From Pseudoxanthomonas sp. J35 (GTDB lineage Bacteria; Pseudomonadota; Gammaproteobacteria; Xanthomonadales; Xanthomonadaceae): DNA of 43,616 nucleotides. The notes below the pieces were generated by a model. The model was not told where the DNA came from. It saw only the letters and a program-made list of their open reading frames with translations, and searched no databases. Location of the stretch: the NCBI RefSeq assembly GCF_000513995.1, contig NZ_AZVB01000026.1, forward strand, positions 920 to 44,535, in the 5' to 3' direction. Both the position numbers and the translations under genes were made by a program. Shown here piece after piece: positions 10,380-18,055 of this stretch (the stretch's first letter is position 1; the number at the start of each line of letters is the position of its first letter).

Positions 10380-12650
10380 TCAAACCGTCAGGCGCCAGGC
10401 GCGGTGGATGCGCGGGTTGCGTTCGAAGTCCGGCGGGATGGTGGAGGCGCTGATGTCCTCGCAGTGGGCGAACTGCGCCACCGCTTCCTCGTCCAGGCGG
10501 AAGCGGCGGAAGTTGTTGGAGAAGTACAGCACCCCGCCCTGCGCCAGGCGTGCGCAGGCGGCGCGCAGCAGGCGCACGTGTTCGCGCTGCACGTCGAAAT
10601 CGTCCGCGCGCGCCGAGTTGGAGAAGGTCGGCGGGTCGCAGAAGATCACGTCGTACTTGCCGCGCTCGGCCTCCAGCCACGCCACCGCGTCGGCCTGCAC
10701 CAGCCGGTGCGAGGCGCCGCCCATGCCGTTGAGCGCCAGGTTGTCCGCGCACCACTGCAGGTAGGTCGCCGACAGGTCCACGCTGGTCGTCGATGCCGCG
10801 CCGGCCACCGCCGCCTGCACGCTGGCCACGCCGGTGTAGCAGAACAGGTTGAGGAAGCGCCGCCCCCTGGCCTCCTTGGCCATCCGCCGGCGCAGTGGGC
10901 GGTGGTCGAGGAACAGGCCGGTGTCCAGGTAATCGAACAGGTTCACCCACAGCTTCGTGCCATGCTCGCGCACGACGAAGCGCTCGCCGCCCTGCTGGAA
11001 GCGCCCGTACTTGCTGCCGCCCTTGCCGCGCTCGCGGGTCTTCAGCGCGACCCGGTCCGGCGGCACGGCGAAGGTCGTGCGCGCGGCGGCCAGCAGTTCG
11101 TGGCGGCGGCGGCGCACGTCGGCCTCGGGGATCTCCGCCGGCGGTGCGTACTCCTGCACGTGCAGGAAGGTGCGTTGTTCGCCACCGTCCTCGGCGTAGA
11201 CGTCGATCGCCGCCGCGTACTCGGGGATGTCGGCGTCGTAGGCGCGAAAGCAGGACACGCCCTCGCCGCTGCGCCAGCTCTTGAGCTTGCGCAGGTTGCG
11301 CTGCAGGCGGTTGGCGACCATCTTCGCGCCTTCGGACAGCTCGCGCGGGACGGCGTCGCGCTGCGGCGGGCGCAGCGGATCGCAGACGATCAGCGCGCAC
11401 TCCAGCGCGCCGTTGAACAGCTGGTATTTCTTCGCCGCGCGCAGCCCGGTGGCCTGGGCCAGCTCCGCGTCGCCGCACAGCAGGCTGGCGCGCCACTCCG
11501 GCACCGCCCGTTGCAGCGCCTGGCCCAGGCGCCGGTACAGCAGGCCGTCTGCAGCCAGGCGGCGGTCGTACGGCGGATTGCACACCACCAGGCCGCGCGG
11601 TTGCGGCGCCTCCGGCAGCGCGTCGATATCGCGCACCTCGAACGCGATCGCCGAGGCGACGCCAGCGGCCTGCGCGTTGCTGCGCGCCGCGGCGATCGCG
11701 TACGGATCCAGATCGCTGCCATGGAACACCGGGCGCAGCGCGGCCAGGCCGGCCGCGGCGCGGGTGCGGGCTTCGGCCACCAGCGCGCGCCAGGCGGCGG
11801 CATCGAAGCCGATCCAGCGGGTGGGCCGCGACGCATCGGCGGTCGCGGCGACGGCACGGGCGCCTGCATCGCCCGGCGCGACCTTCGCCAGCGCCGCCGA
11901 CCACGGGTCCTGTGCCGCACCTTCCAGCGAAGGGGCCGCCAGTGCCTCCGGCGCCGGATCGCCGGCGCTGCGCGCGTCGATCCGGCCCAGTCCCGGAGCC
12001 ACGTCGGCGGCCATCAGCGCGCCTTCGATCAGCAGCGTACCGCTGCCGCACATCGGGTCGAGCAGCGCGCCGCCTTCGGCATACAGCGCCGGCCAGCCGC
12101 CACGCAGCAGCACCGCCGCGGCGAGGTTTTCCTTCAGCGGCGCCTCGCGCTGTTCGGCGCGCCAGCCGCGCCGGTGCAGCGGGCCACCACCGAGATCGAT
12201 CGACAACGTCGCCCTGCCCTTGCGCAGCGACAGGTTCAGGCGCAGGCCGGGGGCCTCGACGTCGACCGACGGCCGTTCCAGGCCCTGCGCGCGGAACACG
12301 TCGACCACCGCGTCCTTGACCCGCTGCGCGGCGAAGCGCGCATGGCTGATCGCCTCGCCGGAAACGTGCGCGTCCACCGCCAGGGTGTCGCCCTCGCCCA
12401 GGTGCTCGTGCCACGGTACCGCGGCCGCGCCGGCGTACAGCGCCTGCTCGTCCGGGCAGTCGAAGCTGGCCAGCGGCCACAGCACGCGGCTGGCCAGGCG
12501 CGACCACAGCACGGCGCGCTGGGCGTCGGCCAGGCTGCCTTCGGCGTTGGCACCGGCGATGGTGGCGGTGGCCTTCGCGGCGCCCAGCGCCACCAGTTCG
12601 TCGGCCAGCAGGTATTCCAGGCCCTTGGCGCAGGAAACAAAGAACTTCAT
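10380..12650 (-). CDS. rlmKL: Bifunctional 23S rRNA methyltransferase RlmKL (m2G2445 / m7G2069)
   Basis: Fusion of two rRNA methyltransferases acting on 23S helix 74. It is 756 aa. The N-terminal THUMP region covers residues 1-155 ([20 protein letters not shown]). The RlmL half contains [18 protein letters not shown] and the catalytic NPPYDRRL, about residues 195-400. The RlmK half contains [16 protein letters not shown] and CDPPTFSNS, about residues 460-756. The RlmL half has a long alanine-rich insert (about 225-290) that varies among relatives. The start at 12650 gives MKFF, the usual family start; the longer frame upstream is not conserved-looking. It appears monocistronic. Confidence 0.95.
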   Translation of the reverse strand: MKFFVSCAKGLEYLLADELVALGAAKATATIAGANAEGSLADAQRAVLWSRLASRVLWPLASFDCPDEQALYAGAAAVPWHEHLGEGDTLAVDAHVSGEAISHARFAAQRVKDAVVDVFRAQGLERPSVDVEAPGLRLNLSLRKGRATLSIDLGGGPLHRRGWRAEQREAPLKENLAAAVLLRGGWPALYAEGGALLDPMCGSGTLLIEGALMAADVAPGLGRIDARSAGDPAPEALAAPSLEGAAQDPWSAALAKVAPGDAGARAVAATADASRPTRWIGFDAAAWRALVAEARTRAAAGLAALRPVFHGSDLDPYAIAAARSNAQAAGVASAIAFEVRDIDALPEAPQPRGLVVCNPPYDRRLAADGLLYRRLGQALQRAVPEWRASLLCGDAELAQATGLRAAKKYQLFNGALECALIVCDPLRPPQRDAVPRELSEGAKMVANRLQRNLRKLKSWRSGEGVSCFRAYDADIPEYAAAIDVYAEDGGEQRTFLHVQEYAPPAEIPEADVRRRRHELLAAARTTFAVPPDRVALKTRERGKGGSKYGRFQQGGERFVVREHGTKLWVNLFDYLDTGLFLDHRPLRRRMAKEARGRRFLNLFCYTGVASVQAAVAGAASTTSVDLSATYLQWCADNLALNGMGGASHRLVQADAVAWLEAERGKYDVIFCDPPTFSNSARADDFDVQREHVRLLRAACARLAQGGVLYFSNNFRRFRLDEEAVAQFAHCEDISASTIPPDFERNPRIHRAWRLTV

Positions 12651-12795
12651 CGGGAAACGGGCTCGCGTTCGGGGCCGCCGGGCCGCGGCGCGCGGCCGGG
12701 CATCGGCATGGATGGGAATGGTCGGCCATCGGGCGGGGCCGCGCCAGCCCGGGGCTGGCGCGGCGTTCACCCGGGCGATGGCCGCCGGCGCAGGC

Positions 12796-13326
12796 TCAGA
12801 GCGATTCGAGCAGCTCGGCGAAGGCGCGCGCGGTGGCGTCCACGTGCGCCGACAGGCGGTGGCTGTCGTCCAGCAGCAGCAGCCGCGCCGAGCGCGCGCG
12901 TGCCCATTCGATGACCCCGGCCGCCGGGATGATCTCGTCGTGCCAGGCATGGACCACCGAGGTCGGCACCGGCGCGGCGTCCAGCGCCGGCATCGGCCCC
13001 ATCTGCAGCGGCGGCACCATCAGGAACAGGCCGCGGGTCGGCACCTGCAGCGAGGCGATCGCCGAGATATAGGCGCCCAGGCTCGAGCCGGCCAGCACCA
13101 CCGGCCCGCGCCGCTGCACCGCCTCGCCGGCGATGCGCAGCAGGCGCTGCAGGCGCGCCGGCACGTCACCGACGCGGCTGACCTCGCTGCGCGCGTCCAG
13201 GTCGGTGTAGTCCGGGCGCTCGGTGGTCCAGCCCAGCGCCTCGGCCGCCTGCGCCAGCGCGGTGACCTTGGTCGCGTCCGGGCCGCTTTCGAAACCGTGG
13301 GAAAGAATGCAGTGGCCGCGGCTCAC
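12796..13326 (-). CDS. Small alpha/beta-fold hydrolase
   Basis: 176 aa from a GTG at 13326. That GTG overlaps the stop of the upstream MOSC gene by 4 bp (GTGA), which indicates translational coupling. Early residues [16 protein letters not shown] form the oxyanion strand-loop. The nucleophile elbow is [10 protein letters not shown] (Ser in GSSLG). The acid and His are probably in HAWHDEIIP and DDSHRLS. This pattern matches small YqiA/RBBP9-like hydrolases. The substrate is unknown. The frame is open further upstream to 13458, but that part is the antisense-like shadow of the MOSC gene. Confidence 0.85.
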   Translation of the reverse strand: MSRGHCILSHGFESGPDATKVTALAQAAEALGWTTERPDYTDLDARSEVSRVGDVPARLQRLLRIAGEAVQRRGPVVLAGSSLGAYISAIASLQVPTRGLFLMVPPLQMGPMPALDAAPVPTSVVHAWHDEIIPAAGVIEWARARSARLLLLDDSHRLSAHVDATARAFAELLESL

Positions 13327-13829
13327 AGCGCCTCCACCACGTCGCCGACGCGCAGGGTGCCGCCTTGGACGATGCGCGCGCACAGCCCGCCGTGGCCGCG
13401 CATGGCATTGAAGCCGCCGGGGCCGAGCGCGTCCTCCATGCGCGTGCACGGATCGCACGCATCCGTGCCTTCCAGCACCACCTCGCCGACGCGGAAGCGG
13501 CGGCCCTTCAGCGCCACCAGCGGTATCCCGGAGACGACCAGGTTGCGGCGCAGGGTGGCCGGGACGACGGATTCGTGGCCGGACAGCGCGGCGATCACCG
13601 GCAGGTGCTCGGCCTGGATCAGGGTGACCCCGCGCTTGCCGCTGCCGCCGTTGTAGCGGTCACCGGTGAGGCCGGCGCCGGGGGTGGCTTCGACCGCGTC
13701 GACCTCGACCATCGCCGTGTCGCGGGCCGGGCGCAGACCGATCCATTCGACCTTGCCGCCGCGCGGGAGGGTCGCCATGAGCCGACCGAGGGGACTGTCG
13801 GGAGGAGGAACGGAGCTGCGGGTCGCCAT
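13323..13829 (-). CDS. MOSC domain protein
   Basis: 168 aa from ATG 13829. The MOSC beta-barrel is recognisable: VEWIGLRPARDTAMVEVDAV, then GLTGDRYNGGSGKRGVTLIQAEHL, RRNLVVSGIPL and CDPCTRMEDALGPGGFNAMRGHGGLCARIV. The cysteine in CDPC is typical of MOSC proteins, which handle sulfur or molybdenum cofactor chemistry. The physiological substrate is unknown. The ATG at 13778 would give a shorter form that still keeps the domain. The gene starts only 25 bp from the divergent amidase start, with a palindromic -10 between them. The hydrolase gene downstream is translationally coupled. Confidence 0.88.
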   Translation of the reverse strand: MATRSSVPPPDSPLGRLMATLPRGGKVEWIGLRPARDTAMVEVDAVEATPGAGLTGDRYNGGSGKRGVTLIQAEHLPVIAALSGHESVVPATLRRNLVVSGIPLVALKGRRFRVGEVVLEGTDACDPCTRMEDALGPGGFNAMRGHGGLCARIVQGGTLRVGDVVEAL

Positions 13830-13836
13830 GGCGCGA

Positions 13837-13846
13837 ATGCTAGCAT
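13837..13846. promoter_or_regulatory. Palindromic shared -10 element for two divergent leaderless genes
   Basis: ATGCTAGCAT is self-complementary, so it presents the -10-like hexamer TAGCAT on both strands. The gap from hexamer to start codon is 8 bp to the amidase ATG (13855) and 7 bp to the MOSC ATG (13829). Both transcripts would then begin at or next to their start codons. No Shine-Dalgarno sequence is visible on either side. The start-site assignment is inferred. Confidence 0.45.
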
Positions 13847-13854
13847 CCGGCCCC

Positions 13855-14427
13855 ATGCCCACCCCGCCGGAACTCGAAGTGATCGACCAGCCGCTACCCT
13901 ACGTGGACCGGCTCGGGCAGCGTTCGCTGGCGGACATCGACCTGGTGGTCATCCACTGCACCGAACTGCCGGACCTGGCCACCGCCCGCGAGTACGGCGA
14001 ACGCGTTCGCTACGACAGCGGCACCGGCAACAGCGGCCATTACTACATCGACCGCGACGGCACGGTGCTGCGCTACGTGCCCGAGGAGCGCATCGCCCAC
14101 CACGTGCGCGGGCAGAACCCGCGTTCGCTGGGGATCGAGCTGGTCAACAGCGGGCGCTACCCGCACTGGCTGGACTCACGCCACCAGGCGATGGACGAGC
14201 CGTACACCGACGCGCAGATCGACGCGCTGGCGCGCCTGCTGCAGGACCTGGCCGCGCGCCTGCCCTCGCTGCGCCACATCGCCGGCCACGAGGACCTGGA
14301 CCGCGAGCGCGTCCCCGCCAGCGACGATCCGGCGGTGCTGGTGCACCGCAAGCTCGACCCCGGCCCCCGCTTCCCCTGGGACCGCGTCCTCGCCGCCCTC
14401 CCCCTCCAGCGCCTCCTGCCCTCGTAG
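13855..14427 (+). CDS. N-acetylmuramoyl-L-alanine amidase, AmpD/Amidase_2 family
   Basis: A zinc amidase that would cleave the muramyl-L-alanine bond of peptidoglycan fragments. It is 190 aa. His34 in VVIHCTEL is the first zinc ligand. GHYYIDRDGTVLRYVPEERIAHHVRG carries the second region (AHH), and HIAGHEDLDRERV with KLDPGPRFPW gives the remaining family motifs. No signal peptide is present, so it would act in the cytoplasm on recycled anhydromuropeptides, like AmpD. The ATG at 13855 is preferred to ATG 13828, which overlaps the MOSC start. The TAG stop codon is part of a REP element that begins at 14424. Confidence 0.88.
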   Translation: MPTPPELEVIDQPLPYVDRLGQRSLADIDLVVIHCTELPDLATAREYGERVRYDSGTGNSGHYYIDRDGTVLRYVPEERIAHHVRGQNPRSLGIELVNSGRYPHWLDSRHQAMDEPYTDAQIDALARLLQDLAARLPSLRHIAGHEDLDRERVPASDDPAVLVHRKLDPGPRFPWDRVLAALPLQRLLPS

Positions 14428-14546
14428 AGTCGGGCCCACCCGACTCCCACCCCTGATGCCCCGCTCTTCGTAGAGTCGGGCTCGCCCGACTCCCACGCCC
14501 GATGCCCCAACCCGCGCCAAGAGCAGCGGGGCAAGCCCCGCTCTAC
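14424..14546. repeat. REP cluster overlapping the amidase stop codon
   Basis: Short REPs at 14424-14446 (GTAGAGTCGGGCCCACCCGAC) and 14470-14492, with an inverse copy at 14525-14546. The first unit's GTAG supplies the TAG stop of the amidase gene at 14425-14427, so the insertion or origin of the repeat set the C-terminus of that protein. Confidence 0.85.
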
Positions 14547-14605
14547 CCGAAGCGCCGCGGATTCATGTCCGTCGCCCCAACCCTTCCCCCGGGGAGCGAG
14601 GGAAA

Positions 14606-14740
14606 GAAGCCACGACCCATAAGCGCCCGAAGACGCGGCAGCACGGGGGTATGGCGCAAGCAGCACATGGATGTGCTGCGTTCGCGCGCTGGAGCAGGAC
14701 GCGGAACCGCGCGATGCGCCATACCCCCGTGCTGCCGCGG
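14606..14740. repeat. Structured palindromic element, copy 1
   Basis: Arms 14634-14658 and 14715-14739 are perfect 25-bp inverted repeats. Inside lies a hairpin at 14660-14679 with a 7-bp stem (GCAGCAC/GTGCTGC) and loop ATGGAT. Flanking blocks GAAGCCACGACC (14606-14617), CCCGAAGACGCGG (14626-14638), GCGGAACC (14701-14708) and GATGCGCCATACCCCCG (14713-14729) recur with the same spacing in the element at 23804-24019. No coding frame explains it. Confidence 0.75.
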
Positions 14741-14767
14741 CTCCGTCCGGAGCTGGCCCAACCCAAT

Positions 14768-14821
14768 GCTGTCGTTGTTGCTGTCGCTATTGCTATTGCT
14801 GTTGCTGTTGCTGTGGCTGTC
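14768..14821. repeat. Hexanucleotide microsatellite (GCTRTY-like)
   Basis: Nine imperfect tandem copies of a hexamer of the type GCTGTT/GCTATT/GCTGTC span 54 bp. It lies in the 560-bp non-coding stretch between the amidase and thioesterase genes, just after the palindromic element. In one frame it would encode a poly-leucine peptide from ATG 14766. There is no convincing ribosome-binding site, so I do not call a gene. Confidence 0.7.
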
Positions 14822-14951
14822 GATCGAGCGGACTCAGGCTCGAGCGGGGAACGTCCGGACGCCGCCGCACCGCGAACGGGAGGACTTGCCGGCCCCCGGC
14901 CCCCTCCCCCGGCCCTCTCCCCGGAGGAGAGGGGGCAGACAACGCCCCCGG

Positions 14952-14957
14952 TATAAT
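14952..14957 (+). promoter_or_regulatory. Consensus -10 hexamer upstream of tesB
   Basis: A perfect TATAAT stands out in very GC-rich DNA. No good -35 is seen 16-18 bp upstream. Transcription would start at about 14963-14966, downstream of the in-frame TTG at 14957. That TTG therefore cannot be the tesB start. Confidence 0.5.
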
Positions 14958-15010
14958 TGGCTCCCCCCTTAGCGACGACGGGTGCCCCCTTGCCCCCCGC
15001 CCTCGGCCCC

Positions 15011-15901
15011 GTGGCCTCCGAACTGATCGACCTGCTCACCCTGGAGCGTCTGGAAGACAACCTCTTCCGCGGCCAGAGCCGCGACATCGGCACCCGCTAC
15101 GTGTTCGGCGGGCAGGTGCTCGGCCAGGCCCTGGCCGCCGCCCAGGCCACCCTGGACAACGGCCGCCACGTGCACTCCCTGCACGCCTATTTCCTGCGCG
15201 CCGGCGACATCGACCACCCGATCGTCTACGACGTCGACCGCACCCGCGACGGCGGCAGCTTCTCCGTGCGCCGGATCACCGCGATCCAGCACGGCAAGGT
15301 GATCTTCTTCTGCGCCGCCTCCTTCCAGGACGACGAACCCGGTGCCGAGCACCAGCTCGGCATGCCCGAGGTCCCGCAGCCGGAAGACGTCCAGCCCGCC
15401 CCGCTGGTGCCGGCCGACGTGATGGCCTCGCTGCCGACCAAGGTGCAGCGCTGGCTCTCCCGCGGCGGCCCGTTCGAGTTCCGCCACGTCTATCCGCGCG
15501 ACGAACTCAACCCGCCCAAGCGCCCGCCCTACCAGCAGGTGTGGTTCCGCCTGCGCGAAAGCGTCGGCGACGCGACAACCGAGATGCACCAGGCCCTGCT
15601 CGCCTACGCCTCCGACTTCCACCTGCTGGGCACCGCGACCTTCCCCCACGGCATCAGCTACTACACGCCGAACGTGCAGATGGCCTCGCTCGACCACGCG
15701 CTGTGGTTCCACCGTCCGTTCCGCATCGACGAGTGGCTGCTGTACTCGATCGACAGCCCCTCCACCCAGGGCTCGCGCGGCCTGGCCCGCGGCCAGATCT
15801 TCGATCGCCAGGGCCGGCTGGTCGCCAGTACCGCCCAGGAAGGCCTGATCCGCGTCGTCCCGGACCGCGCCGCCGCGCGGGCCGTGCCGGCGAAGGAATA
15901 A
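15011..15901 (+). CDS. tesB: Acyl-CoA thioesterase II
   Basis: Hydrolyses medium- and long-chain acyl-CoA to free acid and CoA. It has two hot-dog folds. The TesB signature LLTLERLEDNLFRGQSRDIG runs into VFGGQVLGQAL near the N-terminus. The C-terminal half has LLGTATFPHGISYY and MASLDHALWFHRPFRIDEWLLY, ending with GLARGQIFDRQGRLVASTAQEGLIR, which holds the conserved Asp and Gln residues. From the GTG at 15011 the protein is 296 aa, and its N-terminus lines up with E. coli TesB (286 aa). The TTG at 14990 is a possible alternative. The gene 3' of it starts 2 bp after the stop. Confidence 0.92.
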   Translation: MASELIDLLTLERLEDNLFRGQSRDIGTRYVFGGQVLGQALAAAQATLDNGRHVHSLHAYFLRAGDIDHPIVYDVDRTRDGGSFSVRRITAIQHGKVIFFCAASFQDDEPGAEHQLGMPEVPQPEDVQPAPLVPADVMASLPTKVQRWLSRGGPFEFRHVYPRDELNPPKRPPYQQVWFRLRESVGDATTEMHQALLAYASDFHLLGTATFPHGISYYTPNVQMASLDHALWFHRPFRIDEWLLYSIDSPSTQGSRGLARGQIFDRQGRLVASTAQEGLIRVVPDRAAARAVPAKE

Positions 15902-15903
15902 GC

Positions 15904-16428
15904 GTGCGCCAGGTATTCACCAGCCAGCGCCTGGAAACCGTCGAAGGCGTGGCGAAGATGCTGGAAGAGGCCGGCATCGCGGTCCACGTCAGCCAGCCGC
16001 GTTCCTACCGCGGGCGTCGCCGCGGGCAGTTCAGCTATTCCGAACCGGTGCCGCAGAACCAGCAGCCGGCGGTCTGGGTGCGCCTGGCCGAGGACCAGCC
16101 ACGCGCCCGCGAGCTGCTGCGCCAGGCTGGCCTGCTGGCGACCACGCGCTCCTACTCCGGCCTGCCGCAGGCAGCGACCGAAGCGCTGCCCTCGCGCTTC
16201 GAGGAGAACGGCGGCAGCCGCTGGGCCTGGCGCATCCGCCTGGCCCTGCTGCTGGTGATCGCGGCGGTGGCGGTGCTGGTGTGGATGGGCCGCCACAAGG
16301 CGCCCGCGCCGGCGGCAGTCCCCGCTGCCACGGAACAGCCAGCCGCATCGCAACCGGCGCCGGCCGAGGACGAGGACGAGGAGGTCCGCGTCCGCATCGC
16401 CCCGCCGCCGCCAGCGCCGCAGGACTGA
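15904..16428 (+). CDS. DUF2007-like single-pass membrane protein
   Basis: 174 aa from a GTG 2 bp after the tesB stop, so almost certainly co-transcribed. The N-terminal domain (residues 1-75) begins RQVFTSQRLETVEGVAKMLEEAGIAVHVSQPRSYRGRRRGQFSY. This resembles small ferredoxin-like DUF2007 (putative signal-transducing) domains. One transmembrane helix lies at about 117-134 (IRLALLLVIAAVAVLVWMG). It is followed by an alanine/proline linker and an acidic patch (EDEDEEVRVRI). Such proteins in xanthomonads are sometimes named pathogenicity-like; I see no evidence for that here. The function is unknown. Confidence 0.75.
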   Translation: MRQVFTSQRLETVEGVAKMLEEAGIAVHVSQPRSYRGRRRGQFSYSEPVPQNQQPAVWVRLAEDQPRARELLRQAGLLATTRSYSGLPQAATEALPSRFEENGGSRWAWRIRLALLLVIAAVAVLVWMGRHKAPAPAAVPAATEQPAASQPAPAEDEDEEVRVRIAPPPPAPQD

Positions 16429-16449
16429 GCGCGCGGCGCGCCACGGCAT

Positions 16450-16482
16450 AAAAAGAGGCCCGGCGACGCATCGCCGGGCCTC
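16450..16482 (-). terminator. Rho-independent terminator of the EF-hand gene
   Basis: The perfect 12-bp stem GAGGCCCGGCGA/TCGCCGGGCCTC (16455-16482) has a 4-nt loop. On the minus strand it is followed by a run of five T (AAAAA at 16450-16454 on the plus strand). It also lies just past the stop of the plus-strand gene at 16428 and may serve both converging genes. Confidence 0.88.
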
Positions 16483-16520
16483 GTTGCTTCAGGCTTCGCG
16501 GAGCCGGGGCTCCAGCGGGC

Positions 16521-17111
16521 TTACTTCTGCGCCGGCGCAGCCTTCGGCGCCGAACCGCCCTTCGGGGGGTGGTGGCCGCGCTCCGCCATGCGCCTGGCAT
16601 GGGCGGCGTCGAACTCGGCCTTGCTCAGCTTGCCGTCCTTGTCGGTGTCGGCCTCGGTGAACCAGGCGTCGTTGCGCTTCTTCATCGCCAGCTCGTGATC
16701 GGCCTTGTCGAGGAAGCCGTCGCCGTTCACGTCGAGCTTGGCGAAACGCTCGGCGAAACGCGGCTTGGCAGCGGCCTCGGCCTTGCTGATGCGGCCGTCC
16801 TTGTCGGCGTCCAGGGCCATGAAACCGTCGTTCGGCCCGTGGCCGAAGCGGCCGTGGTGGCCCTTGCCGTGGCGCGGCAGCTCGCCGGTCTGCAGCTTGC
16901 CGTCCTGGTCGCGGTCCAGTTCGTCGAAACGCGCGGCCAGGCGGGGGAACGCGGCGGCCTCGCTGCGATCGACCACGCCGTCGCCATTGGCATCGAGCGC
17001 CTTGCGCTCCGCCTTCGCAGGCGCGGCGGCCGGGGGGGTGGTCTGGGCCACGGCGGCGCCGGCGGTCATGGCCAGCAGGGCGGCGGCGATCAGGGAGGGG
17101 GTCTTCTTCAT
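16521..17111 (-). CDS. Periplasmic EF-hand calcium-binding protein with five Ca loops
   Basis: 196 aa with a signal peptide (MKKTPSLIAAALLAMTAGAAVAQ, cleavage after AVA-Q) and then an alanine/proline spacer. Five canonical 12-residue EF-hand loops follow: DANGDGVVDRSE, DRDQDGKLQTGE, DADKDGRISKAE, DVNGDGFLDKAD and DTDKDGKLSKAE. A His/Gly-rich insert (RHGKGHHGRFGHG) between loops 2 and 3 could bind other metals. An odd number of loops means one hand must be unpaired or pair between molecules. It is monocistronic with its own terminator. A periplasmic calcium sensor or buffer is likely. The partner is unknown. Confidence 0.9.
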   Translation of the reverse strand: MKKTPSLIAAALLAMTAGAAVAQTTPPAAAPAKAERKALDANGDGVVDRSEAAAFPRLAARFDELDRDQDGKLQTGELPRHGKGHHGRFGHGPNDGFMALDADKDGRISKAEAAAKPRFAERFAKLDVNGDGFLDKADHELAMKKRNDAWFTEADTDKDGKLSKAEFDAAHARRMAERGHHPPKGGSAPKAAPAQK

Positions 17112-17277
17112 GGTGTTCTCCAGTCAAGGTGACCCGGTGGCCACGCGAAGGAGAACGGGCCAGCACCGGGCCGGTTGACCGCCCGCCGGATCCGTTCAGC
17201 CACCGTCCGGGAAAGGCGTCGCAGCGTCCGCGACCGGCCGGCGCTATGCTGCGGGCATCCGCCGCGGTCCGTACCCG

Positions 17278-18015
17278 ATGGGCAACGACTCCTCCCCGAC
17301 CGACGACCTGCGCCTGTTCCAGACCGGCGGCCACCCCTGTGGCTACTGGCCGGAGCGCAGCGCGCGCGACCTGGTCCTGGATCCGCGCGACCCGCGCCTG
17401 GCGACGTTCTACCCGCAGGCGCTTGAATGGGGCTTCCGCCGCTCCGGCGACCTGGTCTACCGGCCGCACTGCGCGCACTGCCGCGCCTGCATCGCCGTGC
17501 GCATCCCGATCGCGGACTTCGTTCCCGACCGCAGCCAGCGCCGCTGCCTGGCACGCAACGCCGAGGTCGAGTCGCGCATCGTGCCGGCGCGGCGCAGCAC
17601 CGAACACTTCGAGTTGTACCAGCGCTACCTCGGCAGCCGCCACCGCGACGGCGGCATGGACGGGCATGGCACCGCCGAGTTCGACCAGTTCCTGGTCGGC
17701 AGCTGGTCGGACACCCGCTTCCTGGAGATGCGCGAGCCTGGCGACGGCAAGCCCGGACGGCTGCTGGCGGTGGCGGTGACCGACCGCGCGCCCCACGGCC
17801 TGTCGGCGGTCTACACCTTCTACGAACCGGACCTGCCGCAACGCGGGCTGGGCACGCTGGCGATCCTGCGCCAGATCGAATGGGCCCGCCGCGAGGGCCT
17901 GGACCACCTCTACCTGGGCTACTGGATCGACGGCCACGCGAAGATGGACTACAAGCGCCGCTTCCGCCCGCTGGAAGCCTTCGACGGGTGCCGCTGGCGC
18001 CGCTTCGAACCCTGA
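17278..18015 (+). CDS. bpt: Aspartate/glutamate leucyltransferase
   Basis: Transfers Leu from leucyl-tRNA to N-terminal Asp or Glu of proteins, marking them for ClpS/ClpAP degradation (N-degron pathway). It is 245 aa. The N-terminal Cys region ([15 protein letters not shown], then [16 protein letters not shown]) and the C-terminal GNAT-fold half are typical. The latter includes [29 protein letters not shown] and [22 protein letters not shown]. The pattern fits the Bpt branch of the ATE/Bpt family. A possible -10 TATGCT lies at 17245-17250. The next gene begins 40 bp downstream. Confidence 0.93.
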   Translation: MGNDSSPTDDLRLFQTGGHPCGYWPERSARDLVLDPRDPRLATFYPQALEWGFRRSGDLVYRPHCAHCRACIAVRIPIADFVPDRSQRRCLARNAEVESRIVPARRSTEHFELYQRYLGSRHRDGGMDGHGTAEFDQFLVGSWSDTRFLEMREPGDGKPGRLLAVAVTDRAPHGLSAVYTFYEPDLPQRGLGTLAILRQIEWARREGLDHLYLGYWIDGHAKMDYKRRFRPLEAFDGCRWRRFEP

Positions 18016-18040
18016 GCGCGGACGAGCGCGCGGCGGCGCA

Positions 18041-18049
18041 TGCGAGAAT
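18041..18049 (+). promoter_or_regulatory. Extended -10 directly before a start codon
   Basis: TGC-GAGAAT gives the extended -10 pattern TGN plus a hexamer matching TATAAT at four of six positions. It ends 6 bp before the ATG at 18056. The transcript would then be leaderless. No Shine-Dalgarno sequence is seen. Confidence 0.35.
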
Positions 18050-18055
18050 CGGCGC

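Noticed and set aside
9820-12729. A 969-codon minus-strand frame overlapping DUF445 and rlmKL
   Set aside because: It runs through REP repeats and is out of frame with the well-supported RlmKL protein.
14766-14972. Possible poly-leucine membrane peptide
   Set aside because: It is produced by the hexamer microsatellite, lacks a close ribosome-binding site and runs into the tesB promoter.
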